Notes under the pieces: generated by a model
The model's input: only the letters and a program-made list of their open reading frames with translations
What the model was told of the DNA's origin: nothing
Database searches by the model: none
Made by a program: the position numbers and the translations under genes
Part shown: piece after piece, positions 21,120-30,430 of the stretch
How positions within the stretch are numbered: the first letter of the stretch is position 1
Layout: the number at the start of each line of letters is the position of its first letter
Assembly: GCF_003605435.1 (NCBI RefSeq)
Contig: NZ_QXQB01000004.1
Coordinates: 1 to 64,000 of the forward strand
Reading direction: 5' to 3'
DNA length: 64,000 bases
From: Paenibacillus pinisoli
Lineage (GTDB): Bacteria > Bacillota > Bacilli > Paenibacillales > Paenibacillaceae

Positions 21120-22202
21120 TTAGATATAAACATGCTTGATTTCGTAGTTGCGCTCGATCGTGAGGTCGAGGAACTGGTCGCCGATCTGAACGAGAGGGCG
21201 GAAAAACTCCGTCGGATGGGTCATGACGATAATGCCCAATTCTTCCTCATCTGTCTCCTCGTTGCTGAGCTGCACATGCTTGCCGATGAAATTGGGAATC
21301 ATATGCTTGATGAAGGTGTGGGTTGTGACGGGATCGAGCTGAGAGAAGCTTAGTCGATGAAGCTCTCTTAATACGAAGAGCAAATCGCGTTCCTTCTGAT
21401 AGACACGTGCGGAAATCATAGCGCTATAAATATCGACAACTGCGATTATCTTCGAGACGGGATGGATTTCCTCGCCTTTCAGGCCGTGCGGGTAACCGCT
21501 TCCGTCCATTCGTTCATGATGCTGCAGAGCTCCTACGGCCAGTACGGAATCGTTAAAGGATTGCAAAATGATATCGTGACCGTATACGGTATGACGCTTC
21601 ACTTCGTCGAACTCTTCCGGGGAAAGCTTGCCCGGCTTATTCAGAATAGCCTCGTCTATTTTGCATTTGCCAATGTCATGCAGGAACCCGGCTTTTCCGA
21701 TCATTGCCGCTTCGGTCGCCGAATGGCCGAGCCATGAAGCCAAATAATACGAAAGCATGCCGACTTGCGCAGAGTGCTGATACGTATAGTTGTCAGACGT
21801 ATTAAGCAGCAGCAACATCGACACGACGTCACGCTCAAGCTGCAGATTGTTCAGAAGGGGCTGCAGCACAGCCGTTACTTCTTTGTCGTCAACCTTGCCG
21901 GATTCTACGGCAGAGGAGAAAAACTTCTCGAAGCTTTTGACTGCGTTTTCATAGATGGGCTGCACTTTAGGGAGCCACTTCGGATTGACCGTGGACTCAA
22001 TCGTTCGCCCGGAACGCGTATTCCTTTGCGTAGGTGCTGTGCGCTCTTCAATATCGACAAAGTCGATTTGATGCTGCAACAGGCGAGAAATTTCTGCATT
22101 CGTCACGATGGTTCCCTTGGAGAGCACATGCAGCCCGTAATTATTAAAGATATCGCGGCTAAGTAGGTCTCCGTCTAGCAAATCTGTTACATGAATCCTC
22201 AT
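21120..22202 (-). CDS. HD-GYP domain phosphodiesterase
   Basis: The 360-residue cytoplasmic protein has an N-terminal region of about 110 residues (MRIHVTDLLDGDLLSRDIF) and a C-terminal HD-GYP domain. The metal and signature motifs are intact: HDIGKCKID and HHERMDGSGYPHGLKGEEI. HD-GYP enzymes break down c-di-GMP. The same layout occurs in the gene at 26911, so the two are paralogues, here separated by molybdopterin genes. The ribosome site is GAGGTG. Confidence 0.9.
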   Translation of the reverse strand: MRIHVTDLLDGDLLSRDIFNNYGLHVLSKGTIVTNAEISRLLQHQIDFVDIEERTAPTQRNTRSGRTIESTVNPKWLPKVQPIYENAVKSFEKFFSSAVESGKVDDKEVTAVLQPLLNNLQLERDVVSMLLLLNTSDNYTYQHSAQVGMLSYYLASWLGHSATEAAMIGKAGFLHDIGKCKIDEAILNKPGKLSPEEFDEVKRHTVYGHDIILQSFNDSVLAVGALQHHERMDGSGYPHGLKGEEIHPVSKIIAVVDIYSAMISARVYQKERDLLFVLRELHRLSFSQLDPVTTHTFIKHMIPNFIGKHVQLSNEETDEEELGIIVMTHPTEFFRPLVQIGDQFLDLTIERNYEIKHVYI

Positions 22203-22323
22203 AGAGACACCTCTAATAATTATTGTCTATTGAATAATAGTATGTTAGCCCTATGCAGCATAATTAACTTTAATAGTAGCAATCTATTCTCGCAATGGCA
22301 ATATGAGGGACTGACAAATGCAA

Positions 22324-23415
22324 CTAAATACCTAATAATTCGGCATAAATCGACCTTGCTCTTGTCGTATCTTCGGTCCCCTGGACGATAGCGCGTCCAT
22401 CCGGGAATAAAACAAAGGTCATGCCCCCTGACAGATCTAACCTGAGCAGATAGGGATTTTGATAGACGTTGCCGGCCGCAGACAGCTTGCGGGCCATCGA
22501 GCTGAGGTCAAGCCTGGCGGACTGGCCGGGCGTAAGCTGCACGGACTGGCGGCCGCATAGCGCGGTTGCAACCGTCTCGCGGTCTTGCTGGTCAAGAAAC
22601 TCGTATTGCCCCATCCCGCAAGCCGGACAAGCTTCCTTCCGGGCATGGCTGATGCCGACTGGCAGCCAGGCATGATTCCATAGGTCGACTTGAAAAAGTG
22701 TGCTGTGAAGCGCTTCCCGATTGCCGGAGAGCAGCTTGATTGCCTCGGCGGCTTGTATCGAAGCGATAATATCGATTATCGGCGAGATAACGCCGGCAGA
22801 ATCGCATGTATCCGTCGTGCCCGGTGCGGGCGGCTCGGGAAATAAGCATCGATAACAGGCGGTCTCATGGGGAATGACTGTCATGGTCATGCCGGTCGCG
22901 CCAACAGCTCCCCCGTAGATCCAGGGGATGCCGGACTTCAGGCTGTAATCATTGATCAGATAGCGGACGGAGAAGTTATCCGAGCCGTCCAGGATCAGAT
23001 CGACGCCTTCCAGCCACTGGGATGCATTAGACGAGTTGAGGTCACCCGTAATCGGCTCCACAGTGACAGAGCTGTTGATGGCTCTCAAGTGCTCTGCGGC
23101 TGCGGCCGCCTTAGGGAGCAACCGCAGAGCATCCTGTTCGGTATAGAGCATCTGGCGCTGCAAATTGCTCCATTCTACGATGTCGCGGTCAATCAAGCGG
23201 GTATACCCAATTCCTGATCTCACCAAATGCTGGGCGAGCACGGTGCCGAGCGCGCCCATCCCGACGATTGCGATGCGGGAGTCTTGAAGCCGCTTCTGTC
23301 CTTCCAGGCCGATGCGGCTATAGCGGATTTGGCGGGAATAGCGCTCTTCCATAGTGGAGCGGCCGGTTGCCGGATGCTTGGCAGTGGTATCGGATGGTTG
23401 TATGAGGTCAGTCAT
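22324..23415 (-). CDS. moeB: MoeB/ThiF-type adenylyltransferase
   Basis: The 363-residue E1-like enzyme adenylates the C-terminal glycine of a ubiquitin-like sulfur carrier. The nucleotide motif is VGMGALGTVLAQ, with RQ and DGSDNF motifs and zinc ligands CYRC and CPAC. A C-terminal part beginning LCGRQSVQL and ending with LFPDGRAIVQG is also found in the thi-operon copy at 32473. The adjacent upstream moaD-moaE gene, 14 bases away, makes MoaD the likely partner, hence MoeB. The ATG at 23415 follows AGGAGG. Confidence 0.88.
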   Translation of the reverse strand: MTDLIQPSDTTAKHPATGRSTMEERYSRQIRYSRIGLEGQKRLQDSRIAIVGMGALGTVLAQHLVRSGIGYTRLIDRDIVEWSNLQRQMLYTEQDALRLLPKAAAAAEHLRAINSSVTVEPITGDLNSSNASQWLEGVDLILDGSDNFSVRYLINDYSLKSGIPWIYGGAVGATGMTMTVIPHETACYRCLFPEPPAPGTTDTCDSAGVISPIIDIIASIQAAEAIKLLSGNREALHSTLFQVDLWNHAWLPVGISHARKEACPACGMGQYEFLDQQDRETVATALCGRQSVQLTPGQSARLDLSSMARKLSAAGNVYQNPYLLRLDLSGGMTFVLFPDGRAIVQGTEDTTRARSIYAELLGI

Positions 23416-23429
23416 GATTGCGCCTCCTG

Positions 23430-24170
23430 CTATTCTGGCAAAGGAACGGTCGGGTTCCAGGGCCCTTGCTGATGGCCTTTCCATTCGGAGCCATCCGCCC
23501 AGATTTCTTTCTTCCATATCGGGACGATCTGCTTCAGTCGTTCAATGGCATAGCGGCTTGCTTCATAGCAGCTCTCCCGGTGCGGGGCAGAAACGGCGAT
23601 GACGACGCTGATCTCCGCGAGGCCTACTACGCCGGTACGATGGCTGATGGCGCATAGCGCCCCCGGCCAACGCTGGCCGATCTCATCGCCGATCTGGCGC
23701 ATTGTAGCGACAGCCATAGGCTCATATGCCTCGTATTCCAGCCGTACGGTCTGCTGGCCTTGTGTCCACTCTCTTGTAGTGCCCACGAATACGATGGAGG
23801 CGCCATGCTCCTTCGAGATGACCTTGCGCAGCACGTCTTCAGATTGAATCGGTTCTGCTGTCACGATATAGGGCTCCATATCTTCTGCGGCTGCGCCAGC
23901 ATCCTGCAGCGTATCTTGGCCGCCAGAGACAGGAGGCAGAAGCGCAAGCTCGTCCTCGGCGCGGACGATTGCTTCATCCGCCGCATAAGTGTGATTGCGG
24001 GCTACGAACGATACGGCAAGAATGGCGGCATGCTCCGGATGAGCGCTTGCCAGACGTTCCTTCAGATCTTTGGCGGTCATCTGTTCTTCCGCCAGCACAA
24101 GCGTGAGCTGGGGGGCGGCCAGACGCTCCTGCAAGCCGGCAAAAAGCTTGATTTTCCAATGAAATTCCAT
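23430..24170 (-). CDS. MoaD-MoaE fusion (molybdopterin synthase)
   Basis: The 246-residue protein joins both molybdopterin synthase subunits. Residues 1-84 are MoaD, ending in PPVSGG. Residues about 98-246 are MoaE, with FVGTTRE, HRTGVVG and PIWKKE, the last providing the active Lys. MoaD needs a free C-terminal GG to become a thiocarboxylate, but here G83-G84 is followed by a 13-residue linker and MoaE. Mycobacterium MoaX has the same order and is known to be cleaved after the GG, so a similar cut is expected here. The gene is cotranscribed with moeB. Confidence 0.92.
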   Translation of the reverse strand: MEFHWKIKLFAGLQERLAAPQLTLVLAEEQMTAKDLKERLASAHPEHAAILAVSFVARNHTYAADEAIVRAEDELALLPPVSGGQDTLQDAGAAAEDMEPYIVTAEPIQSEDVLRKVISKEHGASIVFVGTTREWTQGQQTVRLEYEAYEPMAVATMRQIGDEIGQRWPGALCAISHRTGVVGLAEISVVIAVSAPHRESCYEASRYAIERLKQIVPIWKKEIWADGSEWKGHQQGPWNPTVPLPE

Positions 24171-24272
24171 GTATGTAAACCTCTCGAAAGTATGATGTTC
24201 AGACCTCTCTAGAATACCATATAACGAAAAAAAATGTTATGCTTATAGGTACGATAGAAGGGAGCGAGCAGC

Positions 24273-25271
24273 ATGGAAGCACTTAAGGACCGCTTTGGTC
24301 GAACGCACAATTATTTGCGCATCTCGGTAACGGATCGCTGCAATTTGCGCTGCGTCTACTGCATGCCGGAGGAAGGTGTGGCATTCACGGAAGCTTCCCA
24401 TCTGCTTACGTACGATCAGATTGCTGAAGTCGTGGAGGCCGGAGCATCGCTGGGTATTACGAAGCTTCGGATTACGGGAGGCGAGCCGCTTGTCCGTCCG
24501 GACTTGCCTAAGCTTATAGCCAGATTGTCGGCCATTCCCGGCATTGAAGATATTGCGCTGACAACCAACGGGGTATTCCTCGCGAAGCAGGCGCAGGCGC
24601 TGAAGGAGGCGGGGCTTACCCGCGTCAATATAAGTCTAGATACGCTTGACCCCGGCAGATTCGCCTTTATCGCGAGGCGCGGCGAGCTGCGCAGAGTACT
24701 AGAGGGCATAGAAGCGGCGGCGGAGGCGGGATTCCATCCCATCAAGCTGAACTGTGTGCTGCTGAAAAATGTGAATGAAGACGAAATCGCGGAGTTTTTG
24801 CGAATGGCATACGAGAAGCCGCTTCATGTCCGGTTCATTGAATATATGCCGATCGGACATGCGGATGATAACTGGAGGAATCATTATTTGCCGCTTTCGC
24901 GCGTGCTGGACATTGCGGGCGAACGGTATACGATTGCAAGGCGTGAAGGTGTGATCGGGAACGGACCTTCGGAGGATTGGGAGATCGAAGGCGGCGCAGG
25001 CTCCTTCGGGCTTATTCATCCCATATCCGATCATTTCTGCAAGAGCTGCAACCGGCTGCGCTTGACAGCTGACGGCAATTTGAAGCCATGCCTGTATTGG
25101 ATGGATGAGCTGAATGTGAAAGGCGCACTAGGCAATCATGCCGCGATGCAAGAGATGTTCGCCAAGGCAATGGATATTAAGCCGGAAAATCACGAGATGG
25201 CGGCGAAGCTTGCCGATACGGCGCTGTCGCATGTTCCGACGGAGCGGCGCATGTCACAGATCGGCGGCTAA
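24273..25271 (+). CDS. moaA: GTP 3',8-cyclase MoaA
   Basis: The 332-residue radical SAM enzyme starts molybdopterin synthesis from GTP. The N-terminal cluster Cys are C23, C27 and C30 (CNLRCVYC). The C-terminal second cluster is CKSC plus a later Cys in KPCLYW. The protein ends in the conserved GG dipeptide. It is divergent from the moaD-moaE/moeB pair. moaC and later genes are not in this window. Confidence 0.96.
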   Translation: MEALKDRFGRTHNYLRISVTDRCNLRCVYCMPEEGVAFTEASHLLTYDQIAEVVEAGASLGITKLRITGGEPLVRPDLPKLIARLSAIPGIEDIALTTNGVFLAKQAQALKEAGLTRVNISLDTLDPGRFAFIARRGELRRVLEGIEAAAEAGFHPIKLNCVLLKNVNEDEIAEFLRMAYEKPLHVRFIEYMPIGHADDNWRNHYLPLSRVLDIAGERYTIARREGVIGNGPSEDWEIEGGAGSFGLIHPISDHFCKSCNRLRLTADGNLKPCLYWMDELNVKGALGNHAAMQEMFAKAMDIKPENHEMAAKLADTALSHVPTERRMSQIGG

Positions 25272-25318
25272 GGTTTAGAATACGGATCAGATGGCTGCGA
25301 TAGGGAGGCTGGTTAAAG

Positions 25319-26758
25319 TTGACGGAAGCCAATGATGCACAAGTAGTGCTTCTGCACAGCAATGATATTCATAGCCGGTTGGAGAATGCCGCCCGCATCG
25401 CCGCAATTATTGCCGACGAGCGCAGAGTAATAGGGGCAGACCGCGTCCTTGCCGTCGATATCGGCGATCACATGGATCGCATGCGCATGGAGACGGAAGG
25501 CAGCGAAGGCAGAGTGAATCTGGCGCTGCTTCAGGAGGCAGGCTATGAAGCGATTACGCTCGGCAATAACGAAGGGCTGACGTATACGGGCGCAGCCTTG
25601 CACGAATTGTACAGTTCTCCATCGCGATTTGCAGTCGTGTGCGCCAATATGGCGCTAGACAGTACGGGAGAGCGGCCGGAGTGGATGCAGCCGGCTATGA
25701 TTGTGGAGAAGAATGGCCTAAGCATCGGACTGGTGGGCGCAACAGCGAACTATGCTCCGTTCTACAAGCTGCTGGGGTGGACGACGACCCCGCCGCTTGA
25801 TGCGATCAGGGAACAAGTCCGTGAGCTTCGGAGCCGTTGCGACGTTATGGTCGTCATGTCTCACTTGGGCTTGCCGCTGGACCGGCAGATGGCGGAGGAA
25901 ATTCCGGGCATCGATTTGATATTAGGGGGACATACCCATCACTTGCTTGAAGAGCCGATTGTAATAGGCCAGACTACGCTATGCGCTGCCGGCAAGTTCG
26001 GCGATTATGTCGGACGGGTCGAGATTCGGATTGACTCCGAGACGGGCAAGCCGGTATTCAGCGCTTGCTGTCTGCCGACTGGTGCGTATCCGGAAAGGCC
26101 GGAAGCGGAAGCAATCATTCGCACATATGGCGAGGACGCGAAGCAGCGGCTCGGCAAGGTGCTTGCGACGCTGGTTCACCCGCTGCCTGCGCGTGTGGAC
26201 CGGGAATCTGCGCTTCCTAATCTGCTTGCAGCTGGTTTGCGGCGGCATGCCGATGCGGAGATTGGCATCGTGAACGCGGGGCAATTGCTTGGAGGCCTGG
26301 CGATAGGCGATGTATCGGCGGGTGAGCTGCATGCATTGTGCCCATCCCCCATTAATCCTTGCCGTATGATGATTGCCGGAGCCCATCTGCGGGAAGCGCT
26401 GGAGCAGTCGCTGCTGGACGAATATGTATTTAAGCCGATCAGAGGCTTCGGCTTCAGGGGAGAAGTGCTGGGCATGCTCGCCGTAGACGGGCTGTCCGTT
26501 ACCTATGATGCCAGCCGTCCCCCTATGCAGCGGATTATTGCGATTACTGTAAATGGAGAGCCGTTCTCGGAGGAGAGGATCTATTCGGTCGGCTCCATCG
26601 ACATGTTCAGCTTCCGGGCGGGTTATGAATCGCTGGCCAACGGCGAGAGCTATACGTTCTATTTGCCCGAATTTATACGGGATATTATTGCCGGCGAGCT
26701 CCTGTCCGAAAGCGCCTTGTCGAGCTGTCATCAGCTCAAATGGAGAGCGCTGGAGTAA
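25319..26758 (+). CDS. YunD-like metallophosphoesterase (5'-nucleotidase family)
   Basis: The 479-residue protein has an N-terminal calcineurin-like phosphoesterase domain: HSNDIHSRL, DIGDHMD, LGNNE, VMSHLG and GGHTHH. The C-terminal part is the 5'-nucleotidase domain (from about residue 270). There is no signal peptide, unlike most secreted 5'-nucleotidases, as in B. subtilis YunD. The substrate is probably a nucleotide or a 2',3'-cyclic nucleotide. The start is TTG at 25319, ten bases after AGGGAGG. Confidence 0.85.
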   Translation: MTEANDAQVVLLHSNDIHSRLENAARIAAIIADERRVIGADRVLAVDIGDHMDRMRMETEGSEGRVNLALLQEAGYEAITLGNNEGLTYTGAALHELYSSPSRFAVVCANMALDSTGERPEWMQPAMIVEKNGLSIGLVGATANYAPFYKLLGWTTTPPLDAIREQVRELRSRCDVMVVMSHLGLPLDRQMAEEIPGIDLILGGHTHHLLEEPIVIGQTTLCAAGKFGDYVGRVEIRIDSETGKPVFSACCLPTGAYPERPEAEAIIRTYGEDAKQRLGKVLATLVHPLPARVDRESALPNLLAAGLRRHADAEIGIVNAGQLLGGLAIGDVSAGELHALCPSPINPCRMMIAGAHLREALEQSLLDEYVFKPIRGFGFRGEVLGMLAVDGLSVTYDASRPPMQRIIAITVNGEPFSEERIYSVGSIDMFSFRAGYESLANGESYTFYLPEFIRDIIAGELLSESALSSCHQLKWRALE

Positions 26759-26761
26759 AAA

Positions 26762-26799
26762 TGTCGCAATAAAACGATAAATTGGCGTTTTCTGTCGAA
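26762..26799 (+). promoter_or_regulatory. Spo0A-box-like sites before the HD-GYP gene
   Basis: TGTCGAA at 26793-26799, within TTCTGTCGAAAAA, matches the Spo0A core with its usual A-rich flank. TGTCGCA at 26762 is a six-of-seven match. They lie 110-150 bases before the gene at 26911. Binding is inference. Confidence 0.4.
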
Positions 26800-26910
26800 A
26801 AAATAGGATAAAATGGTTGAAATCTTGCGCATTTTCACGTAAATTAACAATAAAAGCGGTTTACTCCGATAAATATTGTATGACGACATAAATGGGGAAG
26901 GACCGAGAAA

Positions 26911-28029
26911 ATGCGTTTGCTACCGATTTCGCAATGTGCGCCTGGGATGAAGCTGGCCAAGAAGATTTTTTCCGAAGACGGTATTGTCCTTCTTAGCAAT
27001 CATATGGAGTTGACGACACGTCTCATTGCGCGGCTTGAGCAATGCGGCGTTCAATATGTATATATTGAAGATCCTAGGACGGCGGACGTTGAACTGCCGA
27101 CCCTTATTACCGAGGACACATTCCGGATGGCGATCAAGGAAATCCGCACGAACTTCCGCGAGATGATGGATCGGCCGAAGCGGCGGAAGGGCGTGACGTA
27201 CCCATATATCGCCCAGCCGTTCAAGAACCTGATGAATTCCATTATGGATGACTTGTCCAACCATAAAGATGCGATGATCATGCTGATGAACATGGGGACG
27301 GTGGACCACTATTTGTTCCAGCATTCGCTGAACGTATGCGTCTATACGACGCTGCTGGGCTTGTCGAGCGGCTATTCGCGGGACGAAGTGATGATGCTCG
27401 GCATGGGAGCGCTGCTGCATGATATCGGCAAGACACAAATCTCGACGAATGTGCTGAAGAAGCCGGGCTCGCTTAACGTTGACGAGTTTGAAATGATGAA
27501 GCGGCATGCTCAGCTGGGCTATGAGCTGCTCAAGGATGAGCCGAATTTGCCGCTGCTGGTGGCGCATTGCGCATTCCAGCATCACGAGCGTCTGGACGGA
27601 AGCGGGTATCCAAGAGGCATCAAGGGCGACGAAATTCACGATTACGCGAAGTGGATCGGCCTTGTAGACTCCTATGATGCCATGACGACCAACCGGGTCT
27701 ATCGCGCGCCGATGCTTCCCCACGATGCGATGGAGAGGCTGTACGCCGGTTCTGGAACGCTGTATGAGCAGCGGATGCTCCAGCTGTTCCGCGACAAGGT
27801 AGCCATTTATCCGATCGGAATCTCTGTCAAGCTTCATACGGGCGAGAGAGGCGTAGTGGTCGATCTGAACAACAGCTATCCGCACCGGCCTATCGTTCGC
27901 GTTCTGTACAATGAAGCGGGCGAAGAGCTGAAAGTTCCATACGAGGTGGATTTGTCGAAGCAGCTGACCGTTATGATTACCGGCGTAAACGACGAGGAGC
28001 AGAATGTGCCGCTTGTATCCGGCATTTGA
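26911..28029 (+). CDS. HD-GYP domain phosphodiesterase
   Basis: The 372-residue cytoplasmic protein has an N-terminal region of about 110 residues (LLPISQCAPGMKLAKKIF), the HD-GYP domain with HDIGKTQIS and HHERLDGSGYPRGIKGDEI, and a C-terminal extension of about 60 residues. All catalytic motifs are intact, so it should hydrolyse c-di-GMP. It is a paralogue of the gene at 21120. The start follows GGGGAAGGA. Confidence 0.9.
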   Translation: MRLLPISQCAPGMKLAKKIFSEDGIVLLSNHMELTTRLIARLEQCGVQYVYIEDPRTADVELPTLITEDTFRMAIKEIRTNFREMMDRPKRRKGVTYPYIAQPFKNLMNSIMDDLSNHKDAMIMLMNMGTVDHYLFQHSLNVCVYTTLLGLSSGYSRDEVMMLGMGALLHDIGKTQISTNVLKKPGSLNVDEFEMMKRHAQLGYELLKDEPNLPLLVAHCAFQHHERLDGSGYPRGIKGDEIHDYAKWIGLVDSYDAMTTNRVYRAPMLPHDAMERLYAGSGTLYEQRMLQLFRDKVAIYPIGISVKLHTGERGVVVDLNNSYPHRPIVRVLYNEAGEELKVPYEVDLSKQLTVMITGVNDEEQNVPLVSGI

Positions 28030-28049
28030 CTCATTTGGATGGGATTCGG

Positions 28050-28072
28050 AAGGGGCCGCAAGGCCCCTTTTT
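28050..28072 (+). terminator. terminator after the HD-GYP gene
   Basis: GGGGCC, a GCAA tetraloop, GGCCCC and five T. Confidence 0.92.
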
Positions 28073-28166
28073 CTATTGGGGTTTTCTGATTTGCTTCCTG
28101 CACCGTCTGACATTACAATGATAGAGATATACGTTTACGAGATTAAGAAGTCAGGTGTTGAACTAG

Positions 28167-29324
28167 ATGAACATGCTACATACGGAAAATAACCAACTTC
28201 GGGACATAGCCGCTGCTCGGCTTGCCCCTTTAACCCCCGCCAATGACCCGTGGGACCCGATTCGATCCATTCGCAAGTTCGGCAGACATCGTTTGACGAG
28301 CGTTGAGATGACGGTTACGAATTTGTGCAATATGCGCTGCGAGCATTGCGCTGTAGGCGATACGCTTGTGATGGCGGAGCCGGATAAAATCCCGCTGCAG
28401 GATATGATTCGCCGTTTGGATGAAGTGGAGCATCTGGAGACGATCAGCATTACGGGCGGCGAACCGACATTCTCGGGCAGCACTGTCAGGGACTACATGG
28501 TTCCGCTTCTGAAGTATGCCCGCAGCAGAGGCATCCGCTCGCAGATCAACTCCAATGTGACCTTGCCGTACAGCCGCTATGAGCAGCTTGCTCCTTATCT
28601 GGACGTGATGCATATCTCGTTCAATTACACGAATGCGGATGAATTCCACCAGATCGGCTTCGCGAAGGCGGGCCATAGCGTATCGCGTGATGCCGCAGCC
28701 AGGCTGTATGACCGGATGATAGACAATGCGCGCCGATTGAGCGAAGCAGGTGTGCTTGTATCCGCGGAATCCATGATCAATTACCGGACTCATGACAAAA
28801 TTGACGAAATTCATCGGCTGATTGTGGAGATGGGCTGCCAGCGCCATGAAGTCCATCCGATGTATCCAAGCTCATTCGCCAAGGATCTGCCAGTCATTAC
28901 GAGGGAGCAGATGCGCCGTTCGATTGAGCTTCTGCTGAGTGCGCGCAATCCCGATGTATGGATGCTGTTCGGAACGCTGCCTTTCTACCGCTGCAGCGAC
29001 GACAAGGGAGAGCGCGAGCTGCTCTCGCGCCTTGCCAAGGAGCCGAACGTAACGGTGCGGAACGATCCCGACGGACGCAACCGGCTGAATGTCAATTTGT
29101 TCTCTGGAGAAGTGTTCGTAACGGATTTCTCCGATGTGCCGTCCTTTGGCAACATTGCCGATTCAAGGCTTGACGATTTATTCGATAGATGGCTTCAGCA
29201 TCCGCTGGCTGAGGGCGTAAATTGCCATTGTCCGGCGGCATCGTGCTGCGGTCCCAACCTGCTTGTCAAAGATATGTACTACAAGGATGTTAATTTTCAC
29301 ATGAGAAGTGCCATACTTGAATAG
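28167..29324 (+). CDS. yfkAB: radical SAM / CxCxxxxC protein YfkAB
   Basis: The 385-residue radical SAM protein has the cluster motif CNMRCEHC (C54, C58, C61), the SAM-binding ITGGEPT, and near the C-terminus the CHCPAASC arrangement that defines the YfkAB family. No substrate is known for this family. The ribosome site is modest (AGGTG). The gene lies 24 bases ahead of ytvI, so the two may be cotranscribed. Confidence 0.88.
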   Translation: MNMLHTENNQLRDIAAARLAPLTPANDPWDPIRSIRKFGRHRLTSVEMTVTNLCNMRCEHCAVGDTLVMAEPDKIPLQDMIRRLDEVEHLETISITGGEPTFSGSTVRDYMVPLLKYARSRGIRSQINSNVTLPYSRYEQLAPYLDVMHISFNYTNADEFHQIGFAKAGHSVSRDAAARLYDRMIDNARRLSEAGVLVSAESMINYRTHDKIDEIHRLIVEMGCQRHEVHPMYPSSFAKDLPVITREQMRRSIELLLSARNPDVWMLFGTLPFYRCSDDKGERELLSRLAKEPNVTVRNDPDGRNRLNVNLFSGEVFVTDFSDVPSFGNIADSRLDDLFDRWLQHPLAEGVNCHCPAASCCGPNLLVKDMYYKDVNFHMRSAILE

Positions 29325-29348
29325 TACTAGAGTAAGGAGGGATACGGG

Positions 29349-30380
29349 ATGTCCATACGGGCGATTGTGCTGATTGCAGTCGGTCTGCTCTTGATTTATT
29401 TGATGTTTACGGTAGGTGCTCCGTTCCTGCTGGCGCTTGTGGTAGCTATATTCCTCGAGCCGCTGAACGGATTTTTCATGAAGCGCCTTAAGGTGAACCG
29501 GCTCGTCGCCGCTATCATATCAAGCACGCTGTTTACGGTTATATTGATCGGACTCATCGTCTTGCTGGGCATCAAGATAATAGCGGAGCTGATCGCTTTC
29601 CTGGAGAAGGTGCCGCATTACTTTGAGAATGCGAGCGAATATGTTGACCAGCTTCTGGTCGATGCAAGAGGCTTGTATCAGAACCTGCCGCCTGATGCGG
29701 TTGCGACGCTGGAAAATTACTTGATGAAGCTGACTGACACGATCACGTCAATGGTCGGCAAGCTGTCTTCGACCGTTGTCGCTTTTGCTTCTACGCTGCC
29801 GGGCATGTTTATTTTCTTTATCGTATTCCTCGTGGCCGTGTACATGTTCAGCTTCAGCCTGAACACGATGAAGGCGACGGTGCTGTCGTTCTTCGACGAG
29901 TCTTCCCGCTCGCAGGTCGATCAGGTACTGAACAATCTCAAAAAGTCGATTTTCGGGTTTCTGCGCTCGCAAATTATTTTGAGCGGCCTCACGTACATCA
30001 TTTCGCTTGCGGGATTGCTTATTCTGGATGTGAAATATCCGATGGCTATCGCGCTGCTGATTATCGTCGTAGATATTTTGCCGATTCTGGGCACGGGCTC
30101 TGTGCTTGTACCGTGGGCGTCGTATCTGCTGTTGACGGGCGATTTGTATACGGGAATCGGGCTTATTGTGCTGTTCCTGTTCATTACGGTGTTCCGCCGC
30201 ATTATTGAGCCGAAAATATTGGGCGATTCGGTCGGAATCGGCGCTTTGTCTGCTCTGATAAGCCTTTATGTAGGCTTCAAGCTGGTCGGCGTAATCGGCG
30301 TATTTATCGGTCCTTTGGTCGTCATTATCTACATGGCGGCAAGGCAGGCCGGATTGTTCCAGCAAAAAATCAAATTGTAA
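29349..30380 (+). CDS. ytvI: AI-2E family membrane protein, YtvI-like
   Basis: The 343-residue polytopic membrane protein of the PF01594 (UPF0118) family has about eight transmembrane segments. The VVDILPILGTGSVLVPWA motif and C-terminal IIEPKILG are characteristic. Length and pattern fit the sporulation membrane protein YtvI; transport of a small solute is likely but unproven. The start has AAGGAGGG. Confidence 0.85.
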   Translation: MSIRAIVLIAVGLLLIYLMFTVGAPFLLALVVAIFLEPLNGFFMKRLKVNRLVAAIISSTLFTVILIGLIVLLGIKIIAELIAFLEKVPHYFENASEYVDQLLVDARGLYQNLPPDAVATLENYLMKLTDTITSMVGKLSSTVVAFASTLPGMFIFFIVFLVAVYMFSFSLNTMKATVLSFFDESSRSQVDQVLNNLKKSIFGFLRSQIILSGLTYIISLAGLLILDVKYPMAIALLIIVVDILPILGTGSVLVPWASYLLLTGDLYTGIGLIVLFLFITVFRRIIEPKILGDSVGIGALSALISLYVGFKLVGVIGVFIGPLVVIIYMAARQAGLFQQKIKL

Positions 30381-30386
30381 CAGAGG

Positions 30387-30416
30387 TTGACACCCGCTAA
30401 CGTTCAGCGGTATAGT
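30387..30416 (+). promoter_or_regulatory. sigma-A promoter of the thi operon
   Basis: TTGACA (30387-30392), an 18-base spacer, and TATAGT (30411-30416). The spacer contains the inverted repeat CCGCT-N7-AGCGG, which could bind a regulator. Transcription would start about 10 bases before the riboswitch. Confidence 0.82.
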
Positions 30417-30430
30417 GTCTAACAAGGAAA

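Noticed and set aside
26840..26872. Sigma-D-like promoter (TAAA ... TCCGATAA) before the HD-GYP gene
   Set aside because: The spacing between the two parts is 10 or 21 bases instead of 14-16 and the -10 has two mismatches.
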